A DNA stretch of 64,000 nucleotides from Vampirovibrionales bacterium (GCA_016712355.1 JADJRF010000001.1:61315-125314); one strand, 5' to 3'. Positions 1-8,539 are shown, counted from the first letter of the stretch. Notes: generated by a model not told the origin, from the sequence alone. Made by a program: numbers and translations.

Positions 1-171
1 GCGCCGACGATACACGACCTGATGGTGCGCTGTCGGTTTTCTAGCAAATCGGTCACACGCGCCGCTGTGGTCGAGCTACGCACGGCGCAATTGGTGCGAA
101 TGCCACCTGATCCGATTGCACGGCATCTGGAAGTAGTGGGCGGCCAATGGACGCTGGCCGGCGGTGAGTGA
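1..171 (+). CDS. C-terminal fragment of an unidentified protein
   Basis: A reading frame is open from the first base of the window and ends at a TGA overlapping the GTG of the next gene. It gives 56 residues ending TLAGGE with no motif I recognise. The 8-base overlap with the following start is the same tight packing seen through the rest of the phage, which supports a real gene cut by the window edge. Function unknown. Confidence 0.5.
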   Translation, partial: APTIHDLMVRCRFSSKSVTRAAVVELRTAQLVRMPPDPIARHLEVVGGQWTLAGGE

Positions 172-421
172 GCTTGTCGGCGCCAGCGTGCGCTTCGTCG
201 GCAGCAACGGCGACACGCGTCTCGGTGTCGTGCTGGCTGTCGAGGCCGGCGGGTTGATCCAAGTCGCCTGGGATCGGTTTAGCGATTTAGAAGCTCGCTT
301 CGTCGCCGCCAAGCGCAAACCGAGCGACCACGAGCAAGCCGCCATCGAGCCGCACAAGGCGTGGGTGTACGCCCCCGGCCACAGCGGATGGCCGGCGGGA
401 TCGAAATTGGAGATCGTGTAG
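164..421 (+). CDS. Hypothetical protein, 85 aa
   Basis: GTG start inside the end of the preceding gene. The protein begins VSELVGASVRFVGSNGDTR, with alternating hydrophobic residues and a later segment GVVLAVEAGGLIQVAWD that looks like a small beta-barrel (SH3-like). That fold reading is only an impression from the residue pattern. No catalytic motif is visible. It lies in a run of short early genes. Confidence 0.5.
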   Translation: MSELVGASVRFVGSNGDTRLGVVLAVEAGGLIQVAWDRFSDLEARFVAAKRKPSDHEQAAIEPHKAWVYAPGHSGWPAGSKLEIV

Positions 422-452
422 AGCTTTCTTAGAGTTTTCTTGGAGGTTTCAC

Positions 453-689
453 ATGCCACAACACAGCGTTATCGTCCGAACCTATGCCAACTGTGTTATC
501 ACCGTCAGTCGATCCTGTGACGGACTGGGCGCGTTGTGCGCCCACGTGCTCGATGCTAGAACACACATGCACACGCCGGCTATCAATGCTACCAACTCCG
601 AACAGGCGCTGGAACAGGCAATGGCGTTTGTCGATGCGCTGCCCGAAGAAGGGCGCACGTGGGCGCCGTCACTGCCCGTGCGGATTTGA
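453..689 (+). CDS. Hypothetical protein, 78 aa
   Basis: ATG start placed by a good ribosome site (TTGGAGG nine bases upstream). The sequence has two Cys (TYANCVITVSRSCDG, in part) and an acidic C-terminal helix. No family recognised. It ends on top of the promoter at 686 that serves the next gene. Confidence 0.55.
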   Translation: MPQHSVIVRTYANCVITVSRSCDGLGALCAHVLDARTHMHTPAINATNSEQALEQAMAFVDALPEEGRTWAPSLPVRI

Positions 690-714
690 CGAATTATGCG
701 CTACATGGTATTAT
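686..714 (+). promoter_or_regulatory. Sigma70-type promoter for the 752-9762 unit
   Basis: TTGACG at 686-691, a 17-base spacer and TATTAT at 709-714. The bases before the -10 (ACATGG) and after it (TTT) resemble the promoters at 13592, 18945 and 29047. It lies 38 bases before the ATG at 752, inside the end of the preceding gene. Confidence 0.65.
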
Positions 715-751
715 TTTGATTAGTTCGGCAATGTTGGAAGGGAGTGACGCC

Positions 752-976
752 ATGTGGTGGTTCTACATCAACGCCGGCCAGCCGTGGGGATTGACCAAGA
801 CCCAGGTTGGCAAGCTGGTCAACCAGTACAACCTGCGTAGCAAAAGCATCGGCACGCGCTCTGCCGTGTACGGGCCGGAGTGGGTGCAACTGATGCGTAA
901 GCTCGGCAAGCAGCCGGCAGATGCGGTCTATGCCCGCAACATTGCCGAGTTGCCTGCCGTTTTTTTTGGGGCGTAA
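752..976 (+). CDS. Hypothetical protein, 74 aa
   Basis: The start was chosen at the ATG after GGAAGGGAGTGACGCC rather than at upstream in-frame starts that lie within the promoter. The product, MWWFYINAGQPWGLTKTQVG onward, is short and basic, with a segment (TKTQVGKLVNQYNL) that could be a small DNA-binding helix pair. First gene after the promoter at 686. No function assigned. Confidence 0.55.
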   Translation: MWWFYINAGQPWGLTKTQVGKLVNQYNLRSKSIGTRSAVYGPEWVQLMRKLGKQPADAVYARNIAELPAVFFGA

Positions 977-977
977 T

Positions 978-1535
978 ATGCCTACAGGAATACAAAAGCG
1001 CCGAGATATTCATCGCAGCCCCTTTGCGGTGACAGTACCCTTCACCAAGCCCGAACAGGCTCTGATCGCGCGGCTGGCTGAGGAGCGGCAAGCGCCCAAA
1101 GAGAACCACGCTTCGGCGCGCGACAAGCGAATCATGTACCGCGACAACGTGGCGACGCACCTGATCGGACTGATGGGCGAGTACGCCGTCTCGAAGACGC
1201 TTGGCGTGCCTTTCGACCAGGAAGCCTACGTCGCCGGCGACTTGGAAAAGGACATGGTGATCTTCGGCGTGGGCGTCGAGATCAAGACGCTCCAGGGTTA
1301 TCTGGCTTTTCGGGTGCTCGAAGACTTCGTGGCCGATGTCGCCGTGCTGGTGACGTACAAGGCCGGCGTCTTCGACCAGGTGACGATCCAGGGCTGGATC
1401 GACCGGGAGACTTTTGCGGCGTGCCATTTTCAAGACGACTTCGGGTACGGCGTGCGCCCCTGTATGCAGCCCAATCGTCTACATCCGATTTTTACCCTCA
1501 AGACATTTTGCGAGGTGCGAGCGAAACATGTCTGA
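978..1535 (+). CDS. PD-(D/E)XK nuclease-like protein, 185 aa
   Basis: ATG at 978 follows the preceding stop by one base. The core contains GLMGEYAVSKTLG, then D-x3-D-x7 leading to GVGVEIKT. This order (Glu on a helix, Asp, E-x-K strand) is what PD-(D/E)XK nucleases show, with EIKT as the likely catalytic strand. It could be a small phage endonuclease or a recombination nuclease. The neighbour is a Dam-like methyltransferase whose start overlaps its end, so a restriction-like pair is conceivable but unproven. Confidence 0.45.
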   Translation: MPTGIQKRRDIHRSPFAVTVPFTKPEQALIARLAEERQAPKENHASARDKRIMYRDNVATHLIGLMGEYAVSKTLGVPFDQEAYVAGDLEKDMVIFGVGVEIKTLQGYLAFRVLEDFVADVAVLVTYKAGVFDQVTIQGWIDRETFAACHFQDDFGYGVRPCMQPNRLHPIFTLKTFCEVRAKHV

Positions 1536-2373
1536 TGCAATCACGCCGGCGCTAAAGTGGCCCGGCTCCAAACGATGGTTGGTGGATCAACTGAGCGAAC
1601 TCTACGTGCCCTACCGCAAGCGGTGGTTCGTGGATTTGTTCACAGGGTCAGGCGCGGCGGTGCTCGGCGTGCATCCAGACCGCGCCATCCTCAACGACGC
1701 CAACCCGCACGTGATGAACTTTCACAAGTGGGTGCGCATGGGGCTGTGCATCGACCACGACATGGCGCGTGGCGTCGATGGGCTGGTGGTGCCGTTGGTC
1801 AATGACCAGGACATCTACTACGCGCACCGAGAACGCTTCAACGCGCTGATCGACGCCGGCCAAGCCAACTCACAGGAAGCGGCGCTGCTGTTCTGGTACA
1901 TGAATCGCACGGGCTACAACGGGCTGGTGCGGTTCAATCGCGGCGGGCATTTCAATACGCCCTTTGGCCGCTACGCCAAGCTGGACTACGCCGGCTATGC
2001 GGTGAAGTTTCACCAGATTGGGCGGGCGATGCAAACCTGGCGCCTGTTGAGCCGGGACTTCACGCTGGTGCCCGTCAAGCCCGGCGATTTTCTCTACGCC
2101 GATCCTCCCTACGACAACCAGGCCGGCGGCGGCTTTACCGGCTACGCGGCGGGCAGCTTTGCCTGGTACGACCAGGTGCGCCTGGCGGATTTTCTGGCAA
2201 AGCACGACGGGCCGGTCGTTGCCAGCAACGCTGCCACCGACCGGATTATCGACCTGTACCGCGAGCGCGGCTTCCAGGTCGAAACGGTCTCTGTGCGCCG
2301 CTCGATTTCTTGCAAGGGCAGCCGGCGCACGGCGGCGATGGAGATCATCGCCACGAAAGGGGTGCGAAAGTGA
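1528..2373 (+). CDS. Dam-like (D12 class) DNA adenine N6-methyltransferase
   Basis: 281 residues, the usual length for this family. It shows motif X KWPGSK at 10-15, the AdoMet site FVDLFTGSGA at 34-43 and the catalytic DPPY at 192-195, in the alpha-class order X, I, IV. It should transfer a methyl group from S-adenosylmethionine to adenine in duplex DNA. The recognition site cannot be read from sequence; Dam relatives often use GATC. The ATG overlaps the previous gene. Phages use such enzymes mainly to evade host restriction. Confidence 0.88.
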   Translation: MSDAITPALKWPGSKRWLVDQLSELYVPYRKRWFVDLFTGSGAAVLGVHPDRAILNDANPHVMNFHKWVRMGLCIDHDMARGVDGLVVPLVNDQDIYYAHRERFNALIDAGQANSQEAALLFWYMNRTGYNGLVRFNRGGHFNTPFGRYAKLDYAGYAVKFHQIGRAMQTWRLLSRDFTLVPVKPGDFLYADPPYDNQAGGGFTGYAAGSFAWYDQVRLADFLAKHDGPVVASNAATDRIIDLYRERGFQVETVSVRRSISCKGSRRTAAMEIIATKGVRK

Positions 2374-2621
2374 TTCGCAGTCATCTACGCCCGCATGGGC
2401 ATCCTACCGCACGCAAGGAGTTTGCACGCCTGCACGCACGGCGCCAGTGGGACGCGTTGCTGGCGTGGTGCGTGGACGCGGGGCACAACGTAGCGGCGCT
2501 GACGCCGGCGGTCGATGCCGATGCAAAGGCGATCCGGCGCCAGATAGCCAAGACGCGTCAGGCGTTGCGGCGGCGTGGCGTGGCTGTGCCGGTGATGCTG
2601 GAGAGCAATCTTGATGTGTAG
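2370..2621 (+). CDS. Hypothetical basic protein, 83 aa
   Basis: GTG start overlapping the TGA of the methyltransferase gene. Rich in Arg, Ala and His, mostly helical in character (ADAKAIRRQIAKTRQALRRR). No family recognised. Position and overlap suggest it is translated with the methyltransferase. Confidence 0.45.
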   Translation: MIRSHLRPHGHPTARKEFARLHARRQWDALLAWCVDAGHNVAALTPAVDADAKAIRRQIAKTRQALRRRGVAVPVMLESNLDV

Positions 2622-3240
2622 ACAACGCCGAAGCAGTACGGCGATAGCCCACCGTGAAAAAAAGTTGCAGCGGTCGAACGACTCATACGTCGTGGCGGCG
2701 GGGCGCATTGACCTGTCGTCCATAGAACCGGCCGAAAGTCCTTCGTTGGGCGCGTGGGGGCGGAATGCGGGAGACCGTCCCCGATTCAGTTTTCTGAGTT
2801 CCAGGTTGGGCTGCACTGACTGGACGCTGGTTGCCGTACTGCTCGTCTTTGCCTTGAGCCTGGGCACGCTCACTCGCGCCCAGGCTCAAGGCCATCTACT
2901 CGATTTACCGGACGCCCTGACGCTGCGCATGGCGCAGGTTGCCAAAGGCGAGGACGGCATCGACCCGGCGCAACCGGCGTGCGTGATGCGCAATCGCATC
3001 GTGGCCGGCTGGTCGCCGTGGAAAGTGCTCAATCACTTCTACGCTGCGCCGCACACAGTTAGCGCCGACGAACTGGCGCGTGTGCGCGCCGTGCTGCGCG
3101 ATGGCGCCGGCTGCGACCCGGACGCCTACTTCCAGTGGTCAACCTCCGACGTGACGCGTGTGAAGCCGGCGGCGAGTGCCTGGCTTTACAGCGCCAACGG
3201 CAACCACTACTACCGGCGCGACGCGCTGAAACGAGGCTAA
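2614..3240 (+). CDS. Exported protein, possible SleB-like cell-wall hydrolase
   Basis: A hydrophobic segment (residues about 70-86, WTLVAVLLVFALSLGTL) followed by AQAQ looks like a signal peptide or anchor. A TTG at 2806 would give a conventional signal sequence and may be the true start. The exported part reads AQVAKGEDGID...VMRNRIVAGW...QWS, an arrangement recalling the SleB/CwlJ hydrolase fold (A-x-E, VxNRV, QFS), but similarity is weak by eye. It could act in lysis. Alternative: an unrelated secreted phage protein. Confidence 0.4.
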   Translation: MCRQRRSSTAIAHREKKLQRSNDSYVVAAGRIDLSSIEPAESPSLGAWGRNAGDRPRFSFLSSRLGCTDWTLVAVLLVFALSLGTLTRAQAQGHLLDLPDALTLRMAQVAKGEDGIDPAQPACVMRNRIVAGWSPWKVLNHFYAAPHTVSADELARVRAVLRDGAGCDPDAYFQWSTSDVTRVKPAASAWLYSANGNHYYRRDALKRG

Positions 3241-3244
3241 CCGC

Positions 3245-4273
3245 GTGATCACCAAGCGCAAAGTCGCCATGCCGCCGCCGCGCCCTGGGCAGCACGGCGC
3301 CGAGATTATCAAGCGGCTGGAACGCAACGTCAACGGCAACCGCCGCGCGTGGCAGGTCTTCGCTGACTTTTGCGAGATTGCAGAGCGATGTCTGATCGAC
3401 CAGCCAGCACACATCGAGAACGCTGCTGCCGGTTTGCCCGTTACGGAGAACGACGAGACGGTCGCCGTCTGGGAGAAGCTCTTTCAGTGGTACCCGAAGC
3501 ACAGGGAAAATGACTGGCAGAACTTCACGGAGTGCTACATCCTGCTTGTGGACGCCGCCGACAACGCGCAGAAGATCGATTCTTCGTGGGACGTATTGGG
3601 CGAAGTTTTCATGGACTTTGGGGCGCCGAGCGCCTGGCACGGCCAGTTCTTCACGCCGTGGGTAGTCGCCAAGATGACCGCGCAGATAACCCACGACGAC
3701 AGCCTGCTGCACACGCGCCTGCTCGAAGCGGCGCGGCGCGTCTCGAAAGCCGGCGGCGTGGACGGCGCGCTGCTCGACAGCATGGCGCTGCTGAGCCTGG
3801 GTGCGCCTGGGGAGAGTCTTCAAGCCAAACAGGGCGATTGGTTCAACCGCTGGTTTTTGCCGCGCGTGGCGCCCCACGTCGAGCCGGTGATGGTGTACGA
3901 CTGCGCGTGCGGCAGCGGCGTCATGCTGATGGCAAGCGCCAGCCAACAGCCAACATGGGCGAATCAGTGGGGCTTGGTGCGCTACTACGGGCAGGACATC
4001 GACGCACAGTGCGTGCAGATGGCGCGCATCAACATGATGCTGCACGGGTTGAACGGATATGCGCTCAAGTGTGACCGCGCCCTGTTGCGCGGCAACTTGC
4101 GCAAGCAAGGGATCGACCCGGACGCGCTGGAAACGCTGCCCGTACTGGCGCCAATACAATCCGCCGAACATTCACCGATATTGCCGGCGGCGCACACAAA
4201 CGGCGGGACGCCGGCGCGCATCGATGTCGAGGTCAACTGGGCGAACGCAGCGCAGTTGGGTTTGTTTGCGTGA
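3245..4273 (+). CDS. HsdM-like N6-adenine methyltransferase lacking a visible NPPY
   Basis: GTG start after a 4-base gap; 342 aa. It has GQFFTPWVVAKM (residues 133-144), the FTP segment typical of type I HsdM and related enzymes, then the AdoMet-binding strand VYDCACGSGV (about 217-226) and YYGQDIDAQCVQMARINM, the acidic loop. The fold of a gamma-class adenine methyltransferase is clear. The catalytic (N/D)PP(F/Y) that should follow is not present in the remaining residues, so catalysis is doubtful. It may be a degraded or binding-only homologue. Confidence 0.7.
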   Translation: MITKRKVAMPPPRPGQHGAEIIKRLERNVNGNRRAWQVFADFCEIAERCLIDQPAHIENAAAGLPVTENDETVAVWEKLFQWYPKHRENDWQNFTECYILLVDAADNAQKIDSSWDVLGEVFMDFGAPSAWHGQFFTPWVVAKMTAQITHDDSLLHTRLLEAARRVSKAGGVDGALLDSMALLSLGAPGESLQAKQGDWFNRWFLPRVAPHVEPVMVYDCACGSGVMLMASASQQPTWANQWGLVRYYGQDIDAQCVQMARINMMLHGLNGYALKCDRALLRGNLRKQGIDPDALETLPVLAPIQSAEHSPILPAAHTNGGTPARIDVEVNWANAAQLGLFA

Positions 4274-4383
4274 GGTGTCACGTGCCAAGAACAATCACAG
4301 ACTGGGTATTGGTGTTGGCCGGTACGGGGTTCGTGGTGTGGATGTTGTTTGTTTTTGCCGCTGCGTGGGTGCTTGGCGGCTGA
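4270..4383 (+). CDS. Single-pass membrane peptide, 37 aa
   Basis: GTG overlaps the preceding stop (GTGA); a second GTG at 4282 is an alternative start. The peptide is mostly one hydrophobic segment (WVLVLAGTGFVVWMLFVFAA) ending GG. Such peptides in phages can be holin-like or membrane morons, but nothing specific can be read. Confidence 0.45.
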   Translation: MRCHVPRTITDWVLVLAGTGFVVWMLFVFAAAWVLGG

Positions 4384-4410
4384 GTACGGATTATCGAGAA
4401 GGAGGACTCG

Positions 4411-4812
4411 GTGAGCGAACAATTGGGAACACATTGGGAAAACTGTGCAACGGAAGGCGGCGAGGGGCATTACGCGTGCGCGGTGGCCGAGATCGAGCGA
4501 TTGCGCGCGCAGTTGCAGGCGCAAGCTCCGCAGCCTGGCGCCGTCTCGGTGTTGGCGTCGGACATTGTGTTTGGCGACGCTCAACCTACCTACGAGTTCG
4601 TACAGCACCCGGCGCACTACAACAGCCACCCGGCCGGCATTGAGTGCATTACGGTCATCGAGCCGATGAGCTTCAATGTCGGCACGGCGATTAAACACTT
4701 GTGGCGCGCCGGCCTGAAGCCAGGCGCCGACCACGTGCAGGACTTGCGCAAGGCGATCACCTATATCGAGTTCGAGATTGCGCGCATCGAGCGCGGCAAG
4801 GCCGGCGGCTGA
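4411..4812 (+). CDS. DUF3310 family protein
   Basis: GTG start with a strong Shine-Dalgarno (GAGAAGGAGG). The C-terminal half carries the DUF3310 signature: HPAHYNSHPAGIECI, then MSFNVGTAIKHLWRAG and DLRKAITYIEFEI. The family is common in phages near nucleotide-metabolism and DNA-modification genes. Its biochemical role is not settled. The N-terminal 60 residues are a variable coiled segment. Overlaps the next methyltransferase by TGATG. Confidence 0.85.
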   Translation: MSEQLGTHWENCATEGGEGHYACAVAEIERLRAQLQAQAPQPGAVSVLASDIVFGDAQPTYEFVQHPAHYNSHPAGIECITVIEPMSFNVGTAIKHLWRAGLKPGADHVQDLRKAITYIEFEIARIERGKAGG

Positions 4813-6614
4813 TGACCGTGCGCCTCATTGCCGGCAGTGCGCACGACCTGAGCGCACTGCCGGATGGTTCGATCCATCTTGCTGCGTTTTCGCCGCCCTA
4901 TCTAGGGCTGCGCAAGTACCACGGCGATCAGGGCGTTGCGTGGCCGGCGGTGACATACGCACCGATGGTCAATACGCCCGCCGTCACCGTGCCGGCGATG
5001 ACCTGTCCGCTTGGCAACGAAGCAACCATCGAAGCATACATCGGTCATCTTGTGCTGGTGCAGCGCGAAGTGTGGCGCGTGCTGCGCGATGACGGTGTAT
5101 GCTTTGTGAATTTGGGGGACAGCTACGCCAACGACGATAAGTGGGGCGGAACAACAAGCGGAAAACACACATTGGCTTTACACGGTGAGCCTGTAGGGAG
5201 AGTCCGCCGACATACCGGATTGAAACCCAAAGACTTGACGCTTGTGCCGGCGCGCTTTGCGTTGGCGATGCAGGCGGAGGGCTGGTATATCCGCAACGAC
5301 ATCATTTGGGCGAAAGGCGTCAGTTTCAACCCGGTTTACTCCGGCTCGACGCTCCCTATGTCGCGCACGGATGCCTTCACCCAGTCGCACGAGTACGTGT
5401 GGTTGCTTGCCAAGCAGGAACGCTATTTCTTCGACCTGTACGCCGTCAAGGAAGCGCCGGCCAGCTACACGCGTAAAGGCGGCGCCGCGCCCTACACGGC
5501 CAACGGCAGCACAACCAACGGCGTCGGCTCCAAAAGCCTGCATCAGATGAGCGTCGCCGGGCGCACGCCGCGCACGGTCTGGACGATCAACCCCACCGGC
5601 TATCGCGGTGCGCATTTTGCCGTGTGGCCGGAAGAATTGGTCGAGAAGTTAGTGCGCGTGGGCACTTCCGCCAAAGGCGTGTGTCCGACGTGCGGCGCGC
5701 CGTGGAAACGCGTCGTCCAGAAGCAGCCGGCATCCTCACGCACCGTCAACGGCAGCGGGCCGCACGGCGAGCACGGCTTCATCGGCTCCAGCCGCGTCGA
5801 TGATCCGCTGGAGTACAGCACGTTCGGCTGGATTCCCACCTGCAACTGCTATTTTGGCGGCGATTATCGTCCCGACGATTTCGAGGTCGTGTGGTCGCCC
5901 ACCGGCGAGCAGAGCGAAGACGATCCTTCTCTGGAGACCGGGCGCGCCGGCTGGAACCGCACGCGTGCCGGCAACGAAGGCCGGCACCCGATGACGCGTT
6001 ACGAGCAGCGCCACTACGCTGACCAGTTGCGCAGATCGCCCCACCGCGCCGAGATGAAAACCGAAGCCGGCGCAGCCGCGTTCGCTCACTATTTGCGCAC
6101 CGACCGTGCTGGCGCCCGCCCTGTGCCGGTTGCGCTTTTGGATCGTTGGATCGACGCCGGTTGGCTGACGCGTGTCGAGGTTCCTTTTCATGTGCCGGCG
6201 TTGCTGGATGATCCCGAACTGCCGGAAGACGCCATTGCGCCGGCGGTGTGCGCGCGGTGTGATGGCAGCGGCGTGGATGCGTTGCCGATGTTTGGCGACG
6301 CGCTGCCGTGCCCGGCGTGCGGCGGCCAGCCCGTAACCGGCGGCAACGATGCGTGGCGACGCTGGAGAGCGGAAGCCGACGAAGCGCAAGCGAACCGGCA
6401 ATTGGTGCTTGACCGCATTGCGGCGCTTGGCAATCTACCGGTTGCGCCGGCGGTGGTGCTCGACGTGTTCTCCGGTTCCGGTACAACCGGCGCGGTGGCG
6501 ACGCAGCTTGGGCGCGACTACATCGGCATCGACATCAACCCAGGTTATCACGCGTTGGCCGAGGAACGCATCGGCGCGACGCAGATCGATCTATTCGCAG
6601 GAGAAACACCGTGA
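4812..6614 (+). CDS. Beta-class DNA methyltransferase with zinc-binding inserts
   Basis: 600 residues. SPPY at 27-30 comes before the AdoMet motif DVFSGSGTTG at about 551-560, the order of beta-class enzymes, so it methylates adenine N6 or cytosine N4. SPPY is more usual for N4-cytosine enzymes. It is much longer than the roughly 300 aa minimum. The extra length contains two Cys clusters (CPTCGAPW...TCNC and CARCDGSG...CPACG) that probably bind zinc and help read the target. The start overlaps DUF3310. Confidence 0.85.
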   Translation: MTVRLIAGSAHDLSALPDGSIHLAAFSPPYLGLRKYHGDQGVAWPAVTYAPMVNTPAVTVPAMTCPLGNEATIEAYIGHLVLVQREVWRVLRDDGVCFVNLGDSYANDDKWGGTTSGKHTLALHGEPVGRVRRHTGLKPKDLTLVPARFALAMQAEGWYIRNDIIWAKGVSFNPVYSGSTLPMSRTDAFTQSHEYVWLLAKQERYFFDLYAVKEAPASYTRKGGAAPYTANGSTTNGVGSKSLHQMSVAGRTPRTVWTINPTGYRGAHFAVWPEELVEKLVRVGTSAKGVCPTCGAPWKRVVQKQPASSRTVNGSGPHGEHGFIGSSRVDDPLEYSTFGWIPTCNCYFGGDYRPDDFEVVWSPTGEQSEDDPSLETGRAGWNRTRAGNEGRHPMTRYEQRHYADQLRRSPHRAEMKTEAGAAAFAHYLRTDRAGARPVPVALLDRWIDAGWLTRVEVPFHVPALLDDPELPEDAIAPAVCARCDGSGVDALPMFGDALPCPACGGQPVTGGNDAWRRWRAEADEAQANRQLVLDRIAALGNLPVAPAVVLDVFSGSGTTGAVATQLGRDYIGIDINPGYHALAEERIGATQIDLFAGETP

Positions 6615-6781
6615 TTTGGTTCACCCCACCCCACATTTTGGAGATCGTCGCGCCGGTCGAGTTTGGCGCCGTCGTGCTCAATCCGCCCTTCACGACAAGC
6701 GAAGCCGGGACGCAATCCGCCGATCATTCGGCGGATAAAGACGCGCCGGCGGAAAGTGACGAGGAGATTGCCTGTGAGTAA
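6611..6781 (+). CDS. Remnant of a phage-type adenine methyltransferase, 56 aa
   Basis: GTG overlaps the preceding stop, and the frame is intact to TAA. It reads IWFTPPHILEIV and soon VVLNPPF. In phage-type Dam enzymes a TPP-helix near the N-terminus and a catalytic NPPF are normally separated by a long AdoMet-binding region, which is missing here. After NPPF comes a palindrome-encoded peptide (QSADHSA). I read it as an internally deleted gene kept in frame; an independent peptide cannot be excluded. Confidence 0.5.
   Translation: MIWFTPPHILEIVAPVEFGAVVLNPPFTTSEAGTQSADHSADKDAPAESDEEIACE
6715..6736. repeat. Dispersed palindrome, GATCATT type, copy 1
   Basis: A 22-base perfect palindrome around CGCCGATCATTCGGCG, lying in frame inside the small gene at 6611 and encoding QSADHSAD. 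Near-identical elements occur at 33160 and 36965 in the same reading frame of unrelated genes. Confidence 0.8.
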
Positions 6782-7604
6782 GCGCGTCTTTCAGCCGATA
6801 CCGGAACAGCAGTCGCGCTCGATGCAGAAGCGCATCCTGGCCGAAGCGCAGCGCGACGGCACGATGCATACGCTCTACTGGTATGTCGAGATTCGCCTGC
6901 CGATGCGCTGGCACGAGCACGGTCGCAACCTACTGCGACCGGCGTCTTTCCCGCATGAGTGGGTGCCGGTGATCCCGGTTGGCGACGATCCGAAGGACTC
7001 GGAACGCGCGGCGGTGGCGCTGCGCGATGCGTTTGCAAAGGACAATCCCGACCGGGGATTTTCGTTTAGCGTTTGCCTGACCGCCGCCGACATCCTCGAC
7101 AGCAGCGGCGTGACATGGTACCGGTACGGGCTGGAGGAACCCTGGGGCGCCAGCAAGCCGGAACCGGTTTGGGACGCGGTGTGCCCCGTATGCGGCGCGG
7201 TGACGCGCGGCGAGCCGTGCGCGTGTCTGGTGGAAGCGGCGCCGCCGGCCATCGTTGCCGACAGCGCCGGCGTCTGGCACGTGTATGAGGCTGGCGCGGT
7301 TGTGTGCGGCGTCGAGACCGGGATGGGCGCGTTTGTGACGCCTGAGCGGGCAGCGTGGCCGGCGCTGGCGTTATGCGAGCAGTGTGTAGCGGCAAGCAGC
7401 GAACGTGTGCTTGCCTTGATCATCGGGAAAGGAATCAAGCATGTCGATCAAACCGTTGGGGCGCAAAGCCTACGGAAGCATTCCGCATCTACCTGGCAGC
7501 CGCACCGGGCCTGCCGATTGGTCGTGCCACGAAGGACAGGCGCGCATCTGCACCGTCACGCGTCGCGACGCCAGAGACGTGATCGTTGTGCAGCAGAAAC
7601 TTGA
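6774..7604 (+). CDS. Hypothetical zinc-ribbon protein, 276 aa with a doubtful C-terminal tail
   Basis: GTG start overlapping the previous gene. The middle contains CPVCGAVTRGEPCAC, a likely zinc site, and a later C-x2-C (LCEQC). No family recognised. The frame runs 164 bases into the RNA ligase gene that starts at 7441. The overlapping tail is Arg/His-rich and looks like an out-of-frame reading of the ligase, so the ancestral protein probably ended near residue 222 and the stop was lost. Confidence 0.55.
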   Translation: MSKRVFQPIPEQQSRSMQKRILAEAQRDGTMHTLYWYVEIRLPMRWHEHGRNLLRPASFPHEWVPVIPVGDDPKDSERAAVALRDAFAKDNPDRGFSFSVCLTAADILDSSGVTWYRYGLEEPWGASKPEPVWDAVCPVCGAVTRGEPCACLVEAAPPAIVADSAGVWHVYEAGAVVCGVETGMGAFVTPERAAWPALALCEQCVAASSERVLALIIGKGIKHVDQTVGAQSLRKHSASTWQPHRACRLVVPRRTGAHLHRHASRRQRRDRCAAET

Positions 7605-8265
7605 CGGGTCGTGCTGCGCCGTGGCGCGCATCGGTGACGAGATCGTCGCCTTGTCGCGCGCCGGCTATCGTGCCGAGACCTCGCCCTATATCCAGCACTG
7701 GGTCTTCGCCTGGTGGGTGGATCAGCGGGCGCGGCGCTTTCGTGAGTTTCTGGCGGATGGCGAGCGCGTGGTCGGTGAGTGGCTGGCGTTGGCGCACGGC
7801 ACGCGATACGACTTGCCGCACGAACCGTTCGTGGTCTTCGACATCATGCGCGGCAGTGAGCGTGCGCCCTTCCTGGAAGTGATGGCGCGCTGTGCGTGGG
7901 GCGGCGGCGTGGGGCGTCCATTCACTATGCCGCAACTGATCAGCTACGGGCCGGCGGTGCATGTGGATGATGCCATGATGCGTCTGAGTGCGCGCCTGCA
8001 CGGTGCGTCCGACAATATCGAGGGTATCGTCTATCGCGTTGAGTATGACGGCAAGGTCGATTTCCTTGCCAAGTACGTCGATCACGACAAGGTGGATGGC
8101 ATTTACCTGCCAGAGATCAGCGGCAAGCCGGCGGTGTGGAACCGGTTCATGGGCACGCGTCTCAACGAGATGTTCGACCTGCCGATGATTACGGAGTGGG
8201 CGGCAGGACGGGCAAAAGCATTCATCCAAACAGAAAAGGAAACCGAAGATGGCAGCGATCTTTGA
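7441..8265 (+). CDS. RNA ligase family protein (nucleotidyltransferase superfamily)
   Basis: 274 residues; ATG preceded by GGGAAAGGAATC. It has the covalent-nucleotidyltransferase motifs in order: motif I KLDGS with the AMP-accepting lysine at 53, motif III FVVFDIMRG, motif IV EGIVYRVEYDG and motif V FLAKYV. The family joins 5'-phosphate and 3'-OH RNA ends through lysine-AMP. In phages it repairs tRNAs cut by host anticodon nucleases. No polynucleotide kinase gene is visible nearby, so the substrate is uncertain. Confidence 0.82.
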   Translation: MSIKPLGRKAYGSIPHLPGSRTGPADWSCHEGQARICTVTRRDARDVIVVQQKLDGSCCAVARIGDEIVALSRAGYRAETSPYIQHWVFAWWVDQRARRFREFLADGERVVGEWLALAHGTRYDLPHEPFVVFDIMRGSERAPFLEVMARCAWGGGVGRPFTMPQLISYGPAVHVDDAMMRLSARLHGASDNIEGIVYRVEYDGKVDFLAKYVDHDKVDGIYLPEISGKPAVWNRFMGTRLNEMFDLPMITEWAAGRAKAFIQTEKETEDGSDL

Positions 8266-8539
8266 TGTCGAGGAGTTCGAGCCGGTTGCACTCAGCCGGA
8301 CAAGCAAGAAGCCCAAAGCGCCGGCTAAAGGCAAGGCCGCCAGCGCGCTGAAGACCTACAAGAAGAAGGTGGGCGCGTTCTACGCAAAGCGCCGCGCGTG
8401 GACGGCCAGCGCCAAGCGCACGGAGCTTGAGCGCATCGCCGCATTCTGCCTGCAAGAGCGCATCGACCTGGACGAGCAGCGCGACGGCATTGCGATCCTG
8501 CTCAAGCTCTACCGGACGAAAGCGGCGAGGCCGGCATGA
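8249..8539 (+). CDS. Hypothetical lysine-rich protein, 96 aa
   Basis: Overlaps the ligase gene by 17 bases. The N-terminus has repeated K-P-K-A-P-A-K-G-K stretches followed by a predicted helical hairpin (RTELERIAAFCLQERIDLDE). The basic tail suggests nucleic-acid binding, possibly helping the ligase next door. No family recognised. Confidence 0.5.
   Translation: MAAIFDVEEFEPVALSRTSKKPKAPAKGKAASALKTYKKKVGAFYAKRRAWTASAKRTELERIAAFCLQERIDLDEQRDGIAILLKLYRTKAARPA

Noticed and set aside
3059..4171. Long minus-strand open frame opposite the HsdM-like gene
   Set aside because: It is a compositional shadow: no ribosome site, no recognised motif, and the plus-strand frame has clear methyltransferase motifs. 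The same applies to long antisense frames at 32187-33170, 37347-38825 and 42041-43567.
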